Shown piece by piece: positions 44,309 through 55,525 of a DNA stretch of 64,000 bases. A program made the translations under genes and the position numbers. The stretch comes from Coix lacryma-jobi var. lacryma-jobi (Eukaryota > Streptophyta > Magnoliopsida > Poales > Poaceae), in assembly GCA_009763385.1 (NCBI GenBank), contig CM019824.1:144467705-144531704 (forward strand). Direction: 5' to 3'. The notes beneath the pieces are model-generated. The model searched no databases. It was not told the DNA's origin and worked only from the letters and a program-made list of their open reading frames with translations. How positions within the stretch are numbered: position 1 is the first letter of the stretch; every line of letters begins with the position of its first letter.

Positions 44309-46397
44309 TGAAGGACCGAGAATGCAATAGCAAGGCGACCAGAGGGGGGGGGTGAATGGGAGCTCAAAAATTTCTCTCGAAACTTTGGCCTTTTGTTCCC
44401 AAAATCAACCCCCTAAAGCTTCAATCGAAACCGTGATGCCCACGACCCTTGGAAGAGGGTGGATGATCCCTAGGATCACAGCGAGGCACCACAAAACGAT
44501 AGCAAACCAAATGCCAAAAGTACCGGCACAAGTTCAACCCTCAAAAATCAAGTCCCGAACGTAAATAGACGGCTATGTCGAGAGATCCCCAAATACCTAT
44601 GCTAACAAGTAGCAAAGGTACCTAGAGAGGTTCCTTGATCAACTCTAGGGCCAAACGAGAAGTCCGGAAAACAAGTGAAAAAGCCGGGAGAGCCAACACA
44701 CAAAACCGGAAGCTTCAGCCAATTCGCGGACTGTCCGCCGGTACAGTCCCAGACTGTCCGGGCTTACTGCGGACTGTCCGCCACAGAAGCTCGGACTGTC
44801 CGCCGGCCAAATGGACAAAACAGCAAGGTTGTTGAACGTCCCTGGTCGACTCCCGGACTGTCCGTGAAATTCAAATGCGGACTGTCCGCAGGTCAAAAAT
44901 CGCCAAGGCAGCCGGGGAACGCAGCCAATGATCTGGCTCACCCCCGATGCTCGCACTGTCCGCGGTACCAGGCGCGGACTGTCCGCGACCTTGCAGAGAG
45001 GGCGATTTTGTTCGCCCTTCTCCCAAAACTTCTCCAAATCGAATCAACTCATAATCCCACGTTCCCAAACTTGGAGAGGATAATCACGAGGTAGTTAGGA
45101 GACTATCCTCAAGAAATCATCCGCTCAAATCGATTCAATCACCGGGAAATCGAAAGGGGAGGAGTATGAACGAAAAAGCGCCACGAACTCGAAATCAACC
45201 CGATCTACTTGTTCGTGAGGAGTTAGGTAAATTCCTTCAGTGGAAATGATCTCCTCACTATTAAGAACAAGTTGATTCAAACGGATTTCGCAAAGACGCA
45301 GCAGAGAGGGAGATCGAGTGACGGGAAAATCGCGGAGAAACGAAGAACGCGAAGAACACGAACAAAACGCGAATCAAGTCATCGATCTGCAACCATGTGG
45401 CTACCACACACTACAACAGTGAGATTACAGCCCCACTTCCTCAAAATCTCCAGTACACAGAGGTATGGTTCTCTACGGATCTCAGCTAGCTACAGCAGGG
45501 GATTTTTGGGAGAGCAGGAAACCCTAGGTGCAAAGAGCAAATGACTGAGATAGATGGGGAGATGGGTGTCTCCCCCTACTTATCCTAATTCTAACTATTC
45601 CTAATTCCCACTCTACCCCTAACTACTTACAGAGCGAACCAGCTAAACCCTAAGGTTATTCTGGAGCAACTCGTGGTAGGTGGTGATCCGACGGCCACGC
45701 CCGCACAATAGGTAGCGTTGCCTCGACGCAACCTCACCCATTGCCGCCACGTGCCACCACCGCTCTGCTTGTCCTTTTCCCGGACGTCACACCCCCGGTT
45801 TTGTGGCCCAAACCGGGAAACCAGCCTTCACAGCCAACCCCCGGTTTTGAGGCCCAAACCGGGAAACCAGCCGACCGTAGCCTGAGTTTTGTGGCCCAAA
45901 CTCAGCAAACCCGCAGCACCCAGGTTTTGAGGCCCAAACCTGGAAACCGTCCTCAGCCCGAGTTTTGTGGCCAAACTCGGAAACCATCAGCGCCCAGGTT
46001 TTGAGGCCCAAACCTGGAAACCGTCCACTTGATGGTTTTTCTCTGGCTCTACCACCAAACCAAAGCTGTAGAGGGGATGCACCGCCCGTGCACCCCGTCC
46101 ACCGACACGTGTCCCCAGGTCCTCGACCCGAGCAACACCATGTCCCACAAGTCTCCGCTCGTCGTTGTCCCAGGCTGTCAGCCACCACAGCTGATCCTCG
46201 GGCCACCGGTCCCTCAGTCCAAGCCTCACGTCCGCCCTTCGCCACTCTCGGTCCATCGGCATGGCACGTCTCTACTTGACATTCACCTTGCCTCTGATCA
46301 CTATATCCGTGGTCGACACCTGCACAACACAAGCCAAAGAACCTGTGATCAAACCCGTTGACAATCACTCATCACTCGAGACTTAGCATACAACCAT
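44309..46397 (-). mobile_element. 3' LTR of element B, lacking its first bases
   Basis: Plus-strand start TGAAGGACCGAG. It runs to AACCATG at 46397, where the other LTR continues TTTCCGCA. The palindrome array GCGGACTGTCCGC is at 44726-44987 and the six-hairpin array at 45794-46017. Confidence 0.9.
45794..46017 (-). repeat. Six-hairpin array, 3' LTR of B
   Basis: Reverse-orientation copy of the LTR A array. In plus order the stems are CCCGG/CCGGG, CCCGG/CCGGG, CTGAG/CTCAG, CCAGG/CCTGG, CCGAG/CTCGG and CCAGG/CCTGG. All six pair perfectly here, including CCGAG/CTCGG where LTR A has a T.G-type mismatch. Confidence 0.9.
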
Positions 46398-48228
46398 GGC
46401 CATCCTCTCCTTGTTTGTTTTTGAAAACCCATTTTGTCCCAATAGGATGACATTCAGGAGGAAGAGGAACCAAAACCCATACCCAATTTCTTTCAAAATT
46501 TTCTGACTCCTCATGCATGGCATTGACCCAATCCGGATCCGTCAAAGCGTGTCCAACATCTCGGGGCTCAAAATCAGCAACAAAAGCAGAATGAGCAAAG
46601 TGAGAGATTTGAGACCTGGACCGAGTGACACGTTCGTCAATATTGCCGATCATCTGCTGAGGGGGGTGTTGGCGCTGGATGTGTCGTGGCGCCTCTTGTG
46701 CAGAAGTGATCTCCCCCTCAACAGCAGCTGGCGCCTCCTCGGGTACAAAGGGTACCGCTCGAGGTGGCGGATCCCACGGCCCCCATGAGGAAGAGGTGTC
46801 GGGGCCATGAGTCGTAGTAGAAGCCGCTCCTTGCGGCACAGCAGGTGGAGGGGGTGCTGGATTATCCATACCTTCAGCACCCTCGTCCTCGTCATCAAAA
46901 AGAGGCTCACCAACCTCATGATCACCTGCACGCTCAAAACGAGAAGAAGGACAAACCATGGTCTCGTCGAAGGTGACATCGGATGTCTCCACGACTCGGT
47001 TAGTGTCAAGGTTAAGTACACGATAAGCTCGAGTATGAGTGCCATATCCCAAAAACACACCGTCAGAAGAACAAGACTCAAACTTGTCCAAGTTATCCTT
47101 TTTGAGTATAAAACAATGGCAACCAAAAACTCGAAAGTAACTCACCTTGGGCAGTTTTCCAAAACGCAACTCGTAAGAAGTCTTTTTCAAGAAGGCTCGG
47201 AGAAAAATGCGATTGGAAATATAGCATGCAGTGCTCATAGCTTCGGCCCAATATCGCCTAGGAGTCCTATGCTCATCGAGCATCGTCCTGGCCATCTCTA
47301 CAAGGGTCCGATTTTTCCTCTCTACAACACCATTCTGGGGCGGTGTGTAGGGTGGAGAAAACTGATGCTCTAAACCCAAAGAGTTACAAAACTTCTCAAA
47401 ATCTGAATTCTTAAATTCAGAACCGTTATCACTCATAATAGCTCGCATCGAGTTCAAAGGGAACTCATTCTGAAGACGCAAAATCAGATTGCAAGCAAAG
47501 GAGAAAGTCTTGGTCTTCTCAGCTAAAAAGAAGACCCACGAATATCTCAAAAAATCTTCAACAACAACAAGCACATACCACTTCCCTCCAACCAAGCTCA
47601 CCCGAGCCGGACCAACAAGGTCCATGTGCAAAAGCTCTCCAGGACGCTTAGTCATGACCTGAGTCGCTGGATGGTGGGGAGCGGCAACCATCTTCCCATG
47701 TCTACAAGAATGGCAAACAAGATCCTTCTCCATGGACAACTTGGGCAATCCTCGGATTAGGCCAAGTGAACTAAGTCTTGCAAGCAAGTCGAAGCTCAGG
47801 TGACCAAGTCTCCTATGCCACTTCCAAAGATCAGAGGAGGAAGGTCCAGCCAAAAGACAACGAGAAATGCCAAACGATTCCAAGAAATCCGCACGAAAGA
47901 CTTTCACAAAGGGCGAAATCCCACAAACAAGATTGCCCTGAGGATCCAAAATGCGACTGAGATTCGGTTTAAAACGAATCTCATAGTCATCATCAAAAAG
48001 TTGCGAAACAGAAAGAAGATTAAAATGCAAGTTAGAAACAAGAGCAACATCGCGCAATATAAAGTGCTCATTAACTCGCACCGACCCACGAGACAATACC
48101 TTACCTTTGCTATTGTCGCCGAAGGTGATAAACTCCTTTCCGGCGACCGGACTAAGACTGGAGAACCACTTGGCGTTTCCGGTCATGTGCCTCGAACACC
48201 CGGAATCCACCAACCAAATATTCTCCAA
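46398..48228 (-). pseudogene. Copia protease-integrase polyprotein of B, truncated in RT
   Basis: A 618-codon open frame (residues counted from 48228; the first codon is TTG, so the true start is unknown). The protease motif DSGCSRHMTG is at residues 8-17. The integrase zinc finger has H139, H143, C172 and C175. The integrase catalytic D203 (HMDLVGP), D267 (SDNGSE) and E303 (VVERKNRT) are all present. A Pro-rich linker precedes the RT start [15 protein letters not shown]. The frame then enters LTR sequence and stops at 46372. It could encode an intact integrase, but without RT and RNase H this copy cannot replicate alone. It lies 15 bp after the gag stop, in a different frame. Confidence 0.9.
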
Positions 48229-48242
48229 TCATTTTACCTACA

Positions 48243-50863
48243 TCAATAAAAAGACATAGGGTGAGCATACGGTCCAACACTGGGGTTAGTGAAGTAGGAA
48301 GAATACCAGTGTTGGGCCGGCTGCTCAAAAGAACGGTTAGAAGAAAAACCATTCCTAGCACGCCTACGGGGGAAGCGATCACCATGTTGAGGAAAACGTG
48401 GTCCGCTAAGGGAGGAGCGTCCATCGCGATACTCAATACGCGGTGGGGGAAAACGCTCAACTACAAAGCCACCGCCACGGGGTCCATAACCTACAACTGC
48501 AGGCTCTCGCCGGGCACGACCTCCACGCGGCCTAGGCCTAGGAACTTGAGGTTTTGGACCTCTAGGCCTAGCAGCACGCCTCTGAACGTTCGGCACATGT
48601 ACATCATGGAAAGGATGGTACATGTCTGGGTTGTTCATCTCCCTTGCACGGCGCGCCTCTCTCTTGCGCCGAAAGCAAAACTCACTCAAGTGTCCATCTC
48701 TCCCACAATGCTCACAATGGTACCTCACCGCTCTCAAAGGGGGTTGTTGGTACTCACGGTGGTGGGTATGGATCACTTTGCCCTTCTGTGGCATAAGCTC
48801 CTCCTGGATGGGTGGCATGGTGTCCAACTTGTTTTTCAGGTGGTTGGGCTTGTAATGCCAGGTCTGCTTCTTGGGTGGAGCTCTCGGAGGTTCAACAAAC
48901 ACACCATCCTTGGTGTTGGGATTGAGAGGCTCTTTGGGTGGAATCTTTGTAAGCTTGGGAGTAGTGGTGGAGTTGGGCTTCTCACATGGGTTAAGACCAC
49001 TCGACTCTCCAATCTTACCAAAATATGAAACATCAACACCCTGAGCAAAGCCTACACCTGGACCTCCTGCAGCACGCTTGAATTGGGAGATCATCGTCCC
49101 AAGCTGCGGCTCACCACAAGACACCCGTGACAAGATGGTCCGAAGGTATATGTTTTCCTCCTCGGTTTGCATCTTGTCATGCTTCACATTGGCTATCTCC
49201 ATCTCCAGGCCCTCACACAAAACACACCTGGACACACAAGTGCTACCCGAGCTGGCCTTCTCAAGAGACACAATCTTGGCATTCTTCTCTGCCAACTCGG
49301 TTTGCAAGCCAGCACAATACTTGCATGCACCCAACAGCGAGGATCTAGCCGTCAGCTCATCCACCTCTCCTACCAACGCCACATACTTACCTCTCAAAGT
49401 GAGAAGATCAGTCATGTGCGTGGTGCACATCTCACACTTCTCCTCATCTGTGACAACTACGGTAGACTTGACAGATTCAAGTTCCTTCACCGTATCCTCC
49501 CACTTCTGCCTAAACTCCTTGCGCTCTCTAGCAGCACGCCTAAGCAACTTATCCTGACTAAGGAGCACGGCAGTAAGTTTCTCGACCTCAGCAGAAAGCT
49601 CATTGGGGTTCTGAGACACCTGGGAGGTGTCGTCGTTGTCGTCGTCCCGAGGAGTGTTCTCCAGCTCGCCGTCGACCTCCTTGCCGAGGGCATGGTGCAG
49701 AAGCTGTCGTCGTCGGCGAAGAAGCAGAGGCCGTTCAGCTTGTCCTCGATCCTCTTCTTCTTCTCGGACTCGTCGTCGCTGCAGGCAGCGGAGTCATCAT
49801 CCGAGTCGTCGACGTCGCTGAGCGTGGCGAAGAAAGCACGCTGCTCAGCCTGGGCCTTCTCCAAGTACTTCGTCTTGATGTACTCCTTGTCGAAGCCGCC
49901 CTTCCGCTTGTGCTTCGCGGGGATGTACTTCTCCTTGCGCTTGCCGGAGTCGTACTTGTGCCCATGATCTGCCTTGCCGAAGGTCTGCTTGTTCTTCTTC
50001 GGGCAATTGGCGATGAAGTGGTTGGGGTCGCCGCACTCAAAGCATCCTGAGCGTCCTCCTCCGCGGCGACGGTTCATGCGGTTGTTGTGGAACTGCGATA
50101 ACCGGTTGGCGAGCATAGCCAACTCGTCATCCCCTAAAGACTCCAGCTGCTCCTCTGTGACAGAAAAGAGAGAAGAGAGTGCAAAACCTCTAGAGGGGTT
50201 AGCAGAAGAGCTAGAAAGCAAAGCCATCGACGGGCCAGAAGGATTTTCATAAGAAGCCCTCACCATGGCATCGATCTCACTGGACTTGAGCTTACTGAAG
50301 AGCTCGTCGCACGTGAGGGTCTCATAGTTAGGCGATTCGATGATCGCCTGAACCTTGGAATCCCACACCGACCGATCGAGAGTATGCAAAAGCTTCAAAG
50401 CTCTCTCATGATCGTCGAAAGGCAACAGCTCCTTGTTAGCCCTCATCCTGTTGACAATCACCTGAAAGCGAGCGAATAAACTCTCTATGCTTTCGCCAGG
50501 CATATGTCAAAAGTTCTCGTACTCTCGCTTGTGCGACTCGTAGAGACGGGTTTTTACTTGAGAGGTTCCCTCATGGAAACGCATGAGGGATGCCCAAATC
50601 TCCCGAGCCGTAGCGAGGTGAGAAACACGATCAAACTCCGTCATGCTCAAGCATGAGAAAAGAGCATTACGGGCACGGCTATTGGCATCGTGATCATCGA
50701 TCTGACGCTGAGTCACATGTGCAGCCAAGACCACGTAATCAGCAGAGTTGCAAATATCCCAGATGGAAGCACCCATACTCTACAGATAGGCCGACATGCG
50801 TATCTTCCAATACGCATAGTTCGTCCCATCGAAAAACGGCGGTTTGCCCACGCCGCGATCCAT
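48243..50863 (-). pseudogene. Copia gag of B, two zinc knuckles, broken
   Basis: The start is ATG at 50863-50861 (MDRGVGKPPFFDGTNYAYWK). A TAG at about 50779 replaces the CAG seen in D (AYLQSM) and a TGA follows after REYENF near 50505. The capsid part runs to 49990 and ends with zinc knuckle one, CFECGDPNHFIANC. Then come a Lys-rich part, an acidic part and, after a one-base deletion near 49693, a coiled-coil segment (LLSQDKLLRRAARERKEFRQ), a Cys-rich segment (CKYCAGLQ, CVLCEGLEME), zinc knuckle two CEHCGRDGHLSEFC and an Arg/Pro/Gly-rich tail to TGA at 48243. Total length is about 870 residues, long for copia gag. It packages the RNA into particles in a working element. Confidence 0.9.
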
Positions 50864-50912
50864 GTCGCCTTCTGTGGATCTGGAACCGGCTAAGGTGGAA
50901 GATCCTTAACCC

Positions 50913-50924
50913 GCTCTGATACCA
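50913..50924 (-). promoter_or_regulatory. Primer binding site of B (tRNA-iMet)
   Basis: Plus-strand GCTCTGATACCA is the complement of TGGTATCAGAGC, the standard initiator-Met PBS of plant copia elements, 2 bp from the LTR end. Confidence 0.92.
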
Positions 50925-50926
50925 AT

Positions 50927-53022
50927 TGAAGGACCAAGAATGCAATAGCAAGGCGACCAGAGGGGGGGTGAATGGGAGCTCAAAAATTTCTCTCGAAACT
51001 TTGGCCTTTTGTTCCCAAAATCAACCCCCTAAAGCTTCGATCGAAACCGTGATGCCCACGACCCTTGGAAGAGGGTGGATGATCCCTAGGATCACAGCGA
51101 GGCACCACAAAACGATAGCAAACCAAATGCCAAAAGTACTGGCACAAGTTCAACCTTCAAAAATCAAGTCCCGAACGTAGATAGACGGCTATGTCAAGAG
51201 ATCCCCAAATACCTATGCTAACAAGTAGCAAAGGTACCTAGAGAGGTTCCTTGATCAACTCTAGGGCCAAATGAGAAGTCCAGAAAACAAGCGAAGAAGC
51301 CGGGAGAGCCAACACACAAAACCGGAAGCTTCAGCCAATTCGCGGACTGTCCGCCGGTACAGTCCCGGACTGTCCGGGCTTACTGCGGACTGTCCGCCAC
51401 AGAAGCTCGGACTGTCCGCCGGCCAAATGGACAAAACAGCAAGGTTGCTGAACGTCCCTGGTCGACTCCCGGACTGTTCGCGAAATTCAACTGCGGACTG
51501 TCCGCAGGTCAAAAATCGCCAAGGCAGCCGGGGAACGCAGCCACTGATCTCGCTCACCCCCGATGCCCAGACTGTCCGCGGTACGAGGCGCGGACTGTCC
51601 GCGACCTGGCAGAGAGGGCGATTTTGTTCTCCCTTCTCCCAAAACTTCTCCAAATTGAATCAACTCACAATTCCACGTTCCCAAACTTGGAGAGGATGAT
51701 CACGAGGTAGTTAGGAGACTATCCTCAAGAAATCATCCGCTCAAATCGATTCAATCACCGGGAAATCGAAAGGGGAGGAGTATGAACGAAAAAGCGCCAC
51801 GAACACGAAATCAACCCGATCTACTTGTTCGTGAGGAGTTAGGTAAATTCCTTCGGTGGAAATGATCTCCTCACTATTAAGAACAAGTTGATTCAAACCG
51901 ATTTCGGAAAGACGCAGTAGAGAGGGAGATCGAGTGATGGGAAAATCGCGGAGAAACGAAGAACGCGAAGAACACGAACAAAACGCGAATCAAGTCATCG
52001 ATCTGCAACCGTGTGGCTACGACACACTACAACAGTGAGGTTATGGCCTCACTTCCTCAAAATCTCCAGTACACAGAGGTATGGTTCTCTGCGGATCTCA
52101 GCTAGCTACAGCAGGGGATTTTTGGGAGAGCAGGAAACCCTAGGTGCAAAGAGCAAATGATTGAGATAGATGGGGAGATGGGTGTCTCCCCCTACTTATC
52201 CTAATTTTAACTATTCCTAATTCTCACTCTACCCCTAACTACTTACAGAGCGAACCAGCTAAACCCTAAGGTTATTCTGGAGCAACTCGTGGTAGGTGGT
52301 GATCTGACGGCCACGCCCGCACAATATGTAGCGTTGCCTCGACGCAACCTCACCGATTGCCGCCACGTGCCGCCACCGCTCTGCTTGTCCTTTTCCCGGA
52401 CGTCGCACCCCCGGTTTTGTGGCCCAAACCGGGAAACCAGCCTTCACAGCCAACCCCCGGTTTTGAGGCCCAAACCGGGAAACCAGCCGACCGTAGCCTG
52501 AGTTTTGTGGCCCAAACTCAGCAAACCCGCAGCACCCAGGTTTTGAGGCCCAAACCTGGAAACCGTCCTCAGCCCGAGTTTTGTGGCCAAACTCGGAAAC
52601 CATCAGCGCCCAGGTTTTGAGGCTCAAACCTGGAAACCGTCCACTTGATGGTTTTTCTCTGGCTCTACCACCAAACCGAAGCTGTAGAGGGGATGCACCG
52701 CCCGTGCACCCCGTCCACTGACACGTGTGCCCAGGTCCTCGACCCGAGCAACACCATGTCCCACAAGTCTCCGCTCGTCGCTGTCCCAGGCTGTCAGCCA
52801 CCACAGCTGATCCTCGGGCCACCGGTCCCTCAGTCCAAGCCTCACGTCCGCTCTTCGCCACTCTCGGTCCATCGGCACGGCACGTCTCTACTTGACCTTC
52901 GCCTTGCCTCTGATCACTGTATTCATGCTCGACACCTGCACAACACAAGCCAAAGAACCTGCGATCAAACCCGTTGACAATCACGAATCACTCGAGACTC
53001 GGCATACAACCATGTTTCCGCA
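50927..53022 (-). mobile_element. 5' LTR of element B, 2096 bp
   Basis: Complete TG...CA LTR. The palindrome array is at 51342-51602 and the six-hairpin array at 52410-52633. The minus-strand start is TGCGGAAACATGG. Confidence 0.92.
52410..52633 (-). repeat. Six-hairpin array, 5' LTR of B
   Basis: Same six stems in the same order as in the 3' LTR copy; one loop has a base change (GGCTC for GGCCC) in the last unit. Confidence 0.9.
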
Positions 53023-53612
53023 GTCTTGAGTCTAGAATTTACATTTTCTTTTAAATGATATATGATGACCAATTTTTGTTTGTTCAAGCATGTCTTTTCT
53101 TACATGTGCATTCGGTAATCAATGCGTTTACATGCTTTCTTTTTATATTAACCGAATGACTCTATAAACATGCTTGACAGACAACTTCTATAGCTGTATG
53201 TCGTTGTGAGTGGCTTCAAGGCCGTAAATATGGAACTGTCTGGTCTCACCCGACATGTTCTAGTTTTATTCTCACAGTTTTATCCCTTGTTGGTTTTCAG
53301 GTCAAACCGACTGGCACGTCTCTAGATTCTAAATCATCTAGGCACCCAATTGAAGCCACACTTTCTGGCTTGCTGTGTGTGACGCGCGATGCACTACATT
53401 TTGCGCCAACACACTTTTTGGCACGCCCAGTGGGACGACATTCATTTGATCGAACATCAAATCCTCTCCAAATATTTGTCACTTTCAGATCGCGATGAGA
53501 TGATGTTTAACTTTTATTTTATCAATAAAGGTTCGGCCGAAAGAAGTGTCAAAGACAAAGTGCAATATAATTTGATGAAGAACTTTCCAGTAAAATCAGT
53601 TTGATGGCCGAT
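53023..53612 (+). mobile_element. LTR end and leader of Ty3-like element F, right part
   Basis: Resumes F after B, starting with the second GTCTT. The LTR appears to end ...GCGCCAACA at 53411. TGGCACGCCCAGTGGGAC at 53419-53436 is a PBS-like leader phrase common in plant Ty3 elements. A short open stretch follows (53400-53604) with no recognised domain. It is cut by copia element D at 53613, after CCGAT (53608-53612), the expected target duplication of D. Confidence 0.6.
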
Positions 53613-55516
53613 TGAAGGAACGAGAGTGCTACCAGAAAGCGACCAGAGGGGGGGGGTGAAAGGGAGCTTCAAAATTTCCTGCTGGAAACTTGTTGCCACT
53701 GTCCCGAGAATCAACCCCAAAAGCAAACCTAGAGCTTGCAAGTGTCCACGACCCTAGATGTAGGGTGGATGCTTCCAAGAAGCACAACAAGACACTATAC
53801 AACTCTAGAAACCTAACGCAAAAGCCGAAAATCAAAACCGGCAACGTACGAACGAACCGCGGATGAAACTGTGCGAAAACAGTCGCATCAGAGGCTGGCC
53901 TGCGTTCGATGGCTTAGCACCGGACGCGTTCGATGCAAACAGAACACTTCTGGAACCTTACTGGACCAGCATCGGACGCTGCTACAGTGCAACCCTAGCA
54001 TCCGATGCTTGACCCCTGGCACGTTCGATGGCAACAGACGCTCCGATGGTCAGCGTCCGATGCTCCTTAAAACTGTCTGTCATGTGACACGTGGCATCGG
54101 ACGCATCCGCTAGTATGAAACAGCGTCCGATGGTCCCGACACCAACGTCCGATGCTTCCAGACCAGAACTGTTCTTCCGCGAAAAACACCCGATCTCCTC
54201 TGAATCAAAAGCACTAGGGCTTAGACTAGGTATGAGGAGTTCCAAGGAGGTTAGTGAGCTATCCTAAAGGAATCATGGCTCGAACCTAACTCCAAATCGG
54301 TGAATTGGAAGAATTCAGGACAAAGGAGCAAAACTTGATCCAAAACGAAAATCGACCGATCTACTAGCTCGTGAGGTTAGAGATGATTTCCTTCGGTGGA
54401 AAGAAGTGCCTCACGATCTAGAACAACTTGGTTCAAATGGATTTGCAAAAGATGCACCGAGCAAAGAGATCGATCGACGGGAAAAACGTGAAGAAAAGCA
54501 ACCCACGAAGAACACGAACAAAACGTGAATCACAACAACGAATTTTCAACCGTGTGGCTACCACACGCTACAATAGTGAGATTACGGTCTCACTTCCTCA
54601 AAATCTCACGGACACAGAGGTATGGTTCTCTTCTCTGTGGATCTCAGTTCGCTACAGCAGGGAATAGGGAGAGCAGGAAACCCTAGAGGCAAAAGAGCAA
54701 AAGACTGAGATAGTTTGGGAGGTGGGTGTCTCCCCTACTTATCCTAATTCTAATTCCCACCCTACCCCTAGTTATTTACAGAGCGACCCAGCCAAACCCT
54801 AAGGCTATCCTGGACCAACCCGAAGATAATGTTGATCCGACGGCCACACCCGCACAACTGGTAGTGTTGCCTCGACGCAACCTCACCGATTGCCGCCACG
54901 TGCCGCCACCGCTCTGCTTGTCCTTTTCCCGGACGTCGCACCCCTGGTTTTGTGGCCCAAACCGGGAAACCAACCTTCACAGCCAACCCCCGGTTTTGAG
55001 GCCCAAACAGGGAAACCAGCCATCCATCGCCTGAGTTTTGTGGCCCAAACTCAGCAAACCCGCCAGCGCCCAGGTTTTGAGGCCCAAACCTGGAAACCGT
55101 CCTCAGCCCGAGTTTTGTGGCCCAAACTCGGAAACCATCATAGCCCAGGTTTTGAGGCCCAAACCTGGAAACTGTCCACTCAGTGGTTTTTTTGTGGCTC
55201 AACCACCAAACCGAAGCTGTAGAAGGGATGCACCGCCCGTGCACCCCGTCCACCCGCAAGTCTTCGCTCGTCGCTGTCCCAGGCTGTCAGCCACCACCGC
55301 GGATCCTCAGGCCACCGGTCCCTCAGTCCAAGCCTCACGTCCGCCCTTCGCCACTCTCGGTCCATCGGCACGGCACGTCTCTACTGGACCTTCACCTTGC
55401 CTTCGATCACTATATCCGTGCTCGACACCTACACAACACAAGCCAAAGAACATGCGCATCAAACCTGTTGACAATCACTCATCACTCGAGACTCGGCGTA
55501 CACCCATGTATCCGCA
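53613..55516 (-). mobile_element. 3' LTR of element D, 1904 bp
   Basis: Plus-strand TGAAGGAACGAG...TATCCGCA. It has CATCGGACGC/GCGTCCGATG motifs at 53885-54155, in the position where B has GCGGACTGTCCGC, and the six-hairpin array at 54943-55168. Confidence 0.92.
54943..55168 (-). repeat. Six-hairpin array, 3' LTR of D
   Basis: Six units homologous to those of A and B. The first stem is CCTGG/CCGGG and the second has a loop-side change, so two stems are slightly weakened; the others pair fully. Confidence 0.85.
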
Positions 55517-55525
55517 ATCTCCCCC
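55517..55525 (-). promoter_or_regulatory. Polypurine tract of element D
   Basis: Plus-strand ATCTCCCCCTT, i.e. AAGGGGGAGAT on the minus strand, directly before the TGCGGATA start of the 3' LTR. Confidence 0.85.

Larger units (their letters stand above)
44309..53022 (-). mobile_element. Ty1/copia element B, 8714 bp, internally deleted
   Basis: Whole element with the perfect 5-bp duplication GTCTT on both sides (44304-44308 and 53023-53027). Read on the minus strand the order is 5' LTR, iMet PBS, gag, protease, integrase and the first RT residues, then directly the 3' LTR. RT, RNase H, the polypurine tract and the first nine or so bases of the 3' LTR are absent. At the junction (about 46397) pol ...GEDGH runs into LTR sequence with a 2-base overlap TG. 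The LTRs differ by a few percent. The gag, long LTR and domain order recall the Maximus/SIRE lineage, but that is not proved. Confidence 0.92.

Noticed and set aside
44352..44564. Short open frames in the LTRs of B and their twins at 50926-51180, 45741-46004 and 52357-52620
   Set aside because: They are repeated because the LTRs are repeated; they cover hairpin and palindrome arrays and have no recognised domain.
46807..47373. Open frames on the plus strand opposite integrase (also 48261-49028, 49167-49967, 60875-61666)
   Set aside because: They are antisense shadows of the gag and pol genes on the minus strand.
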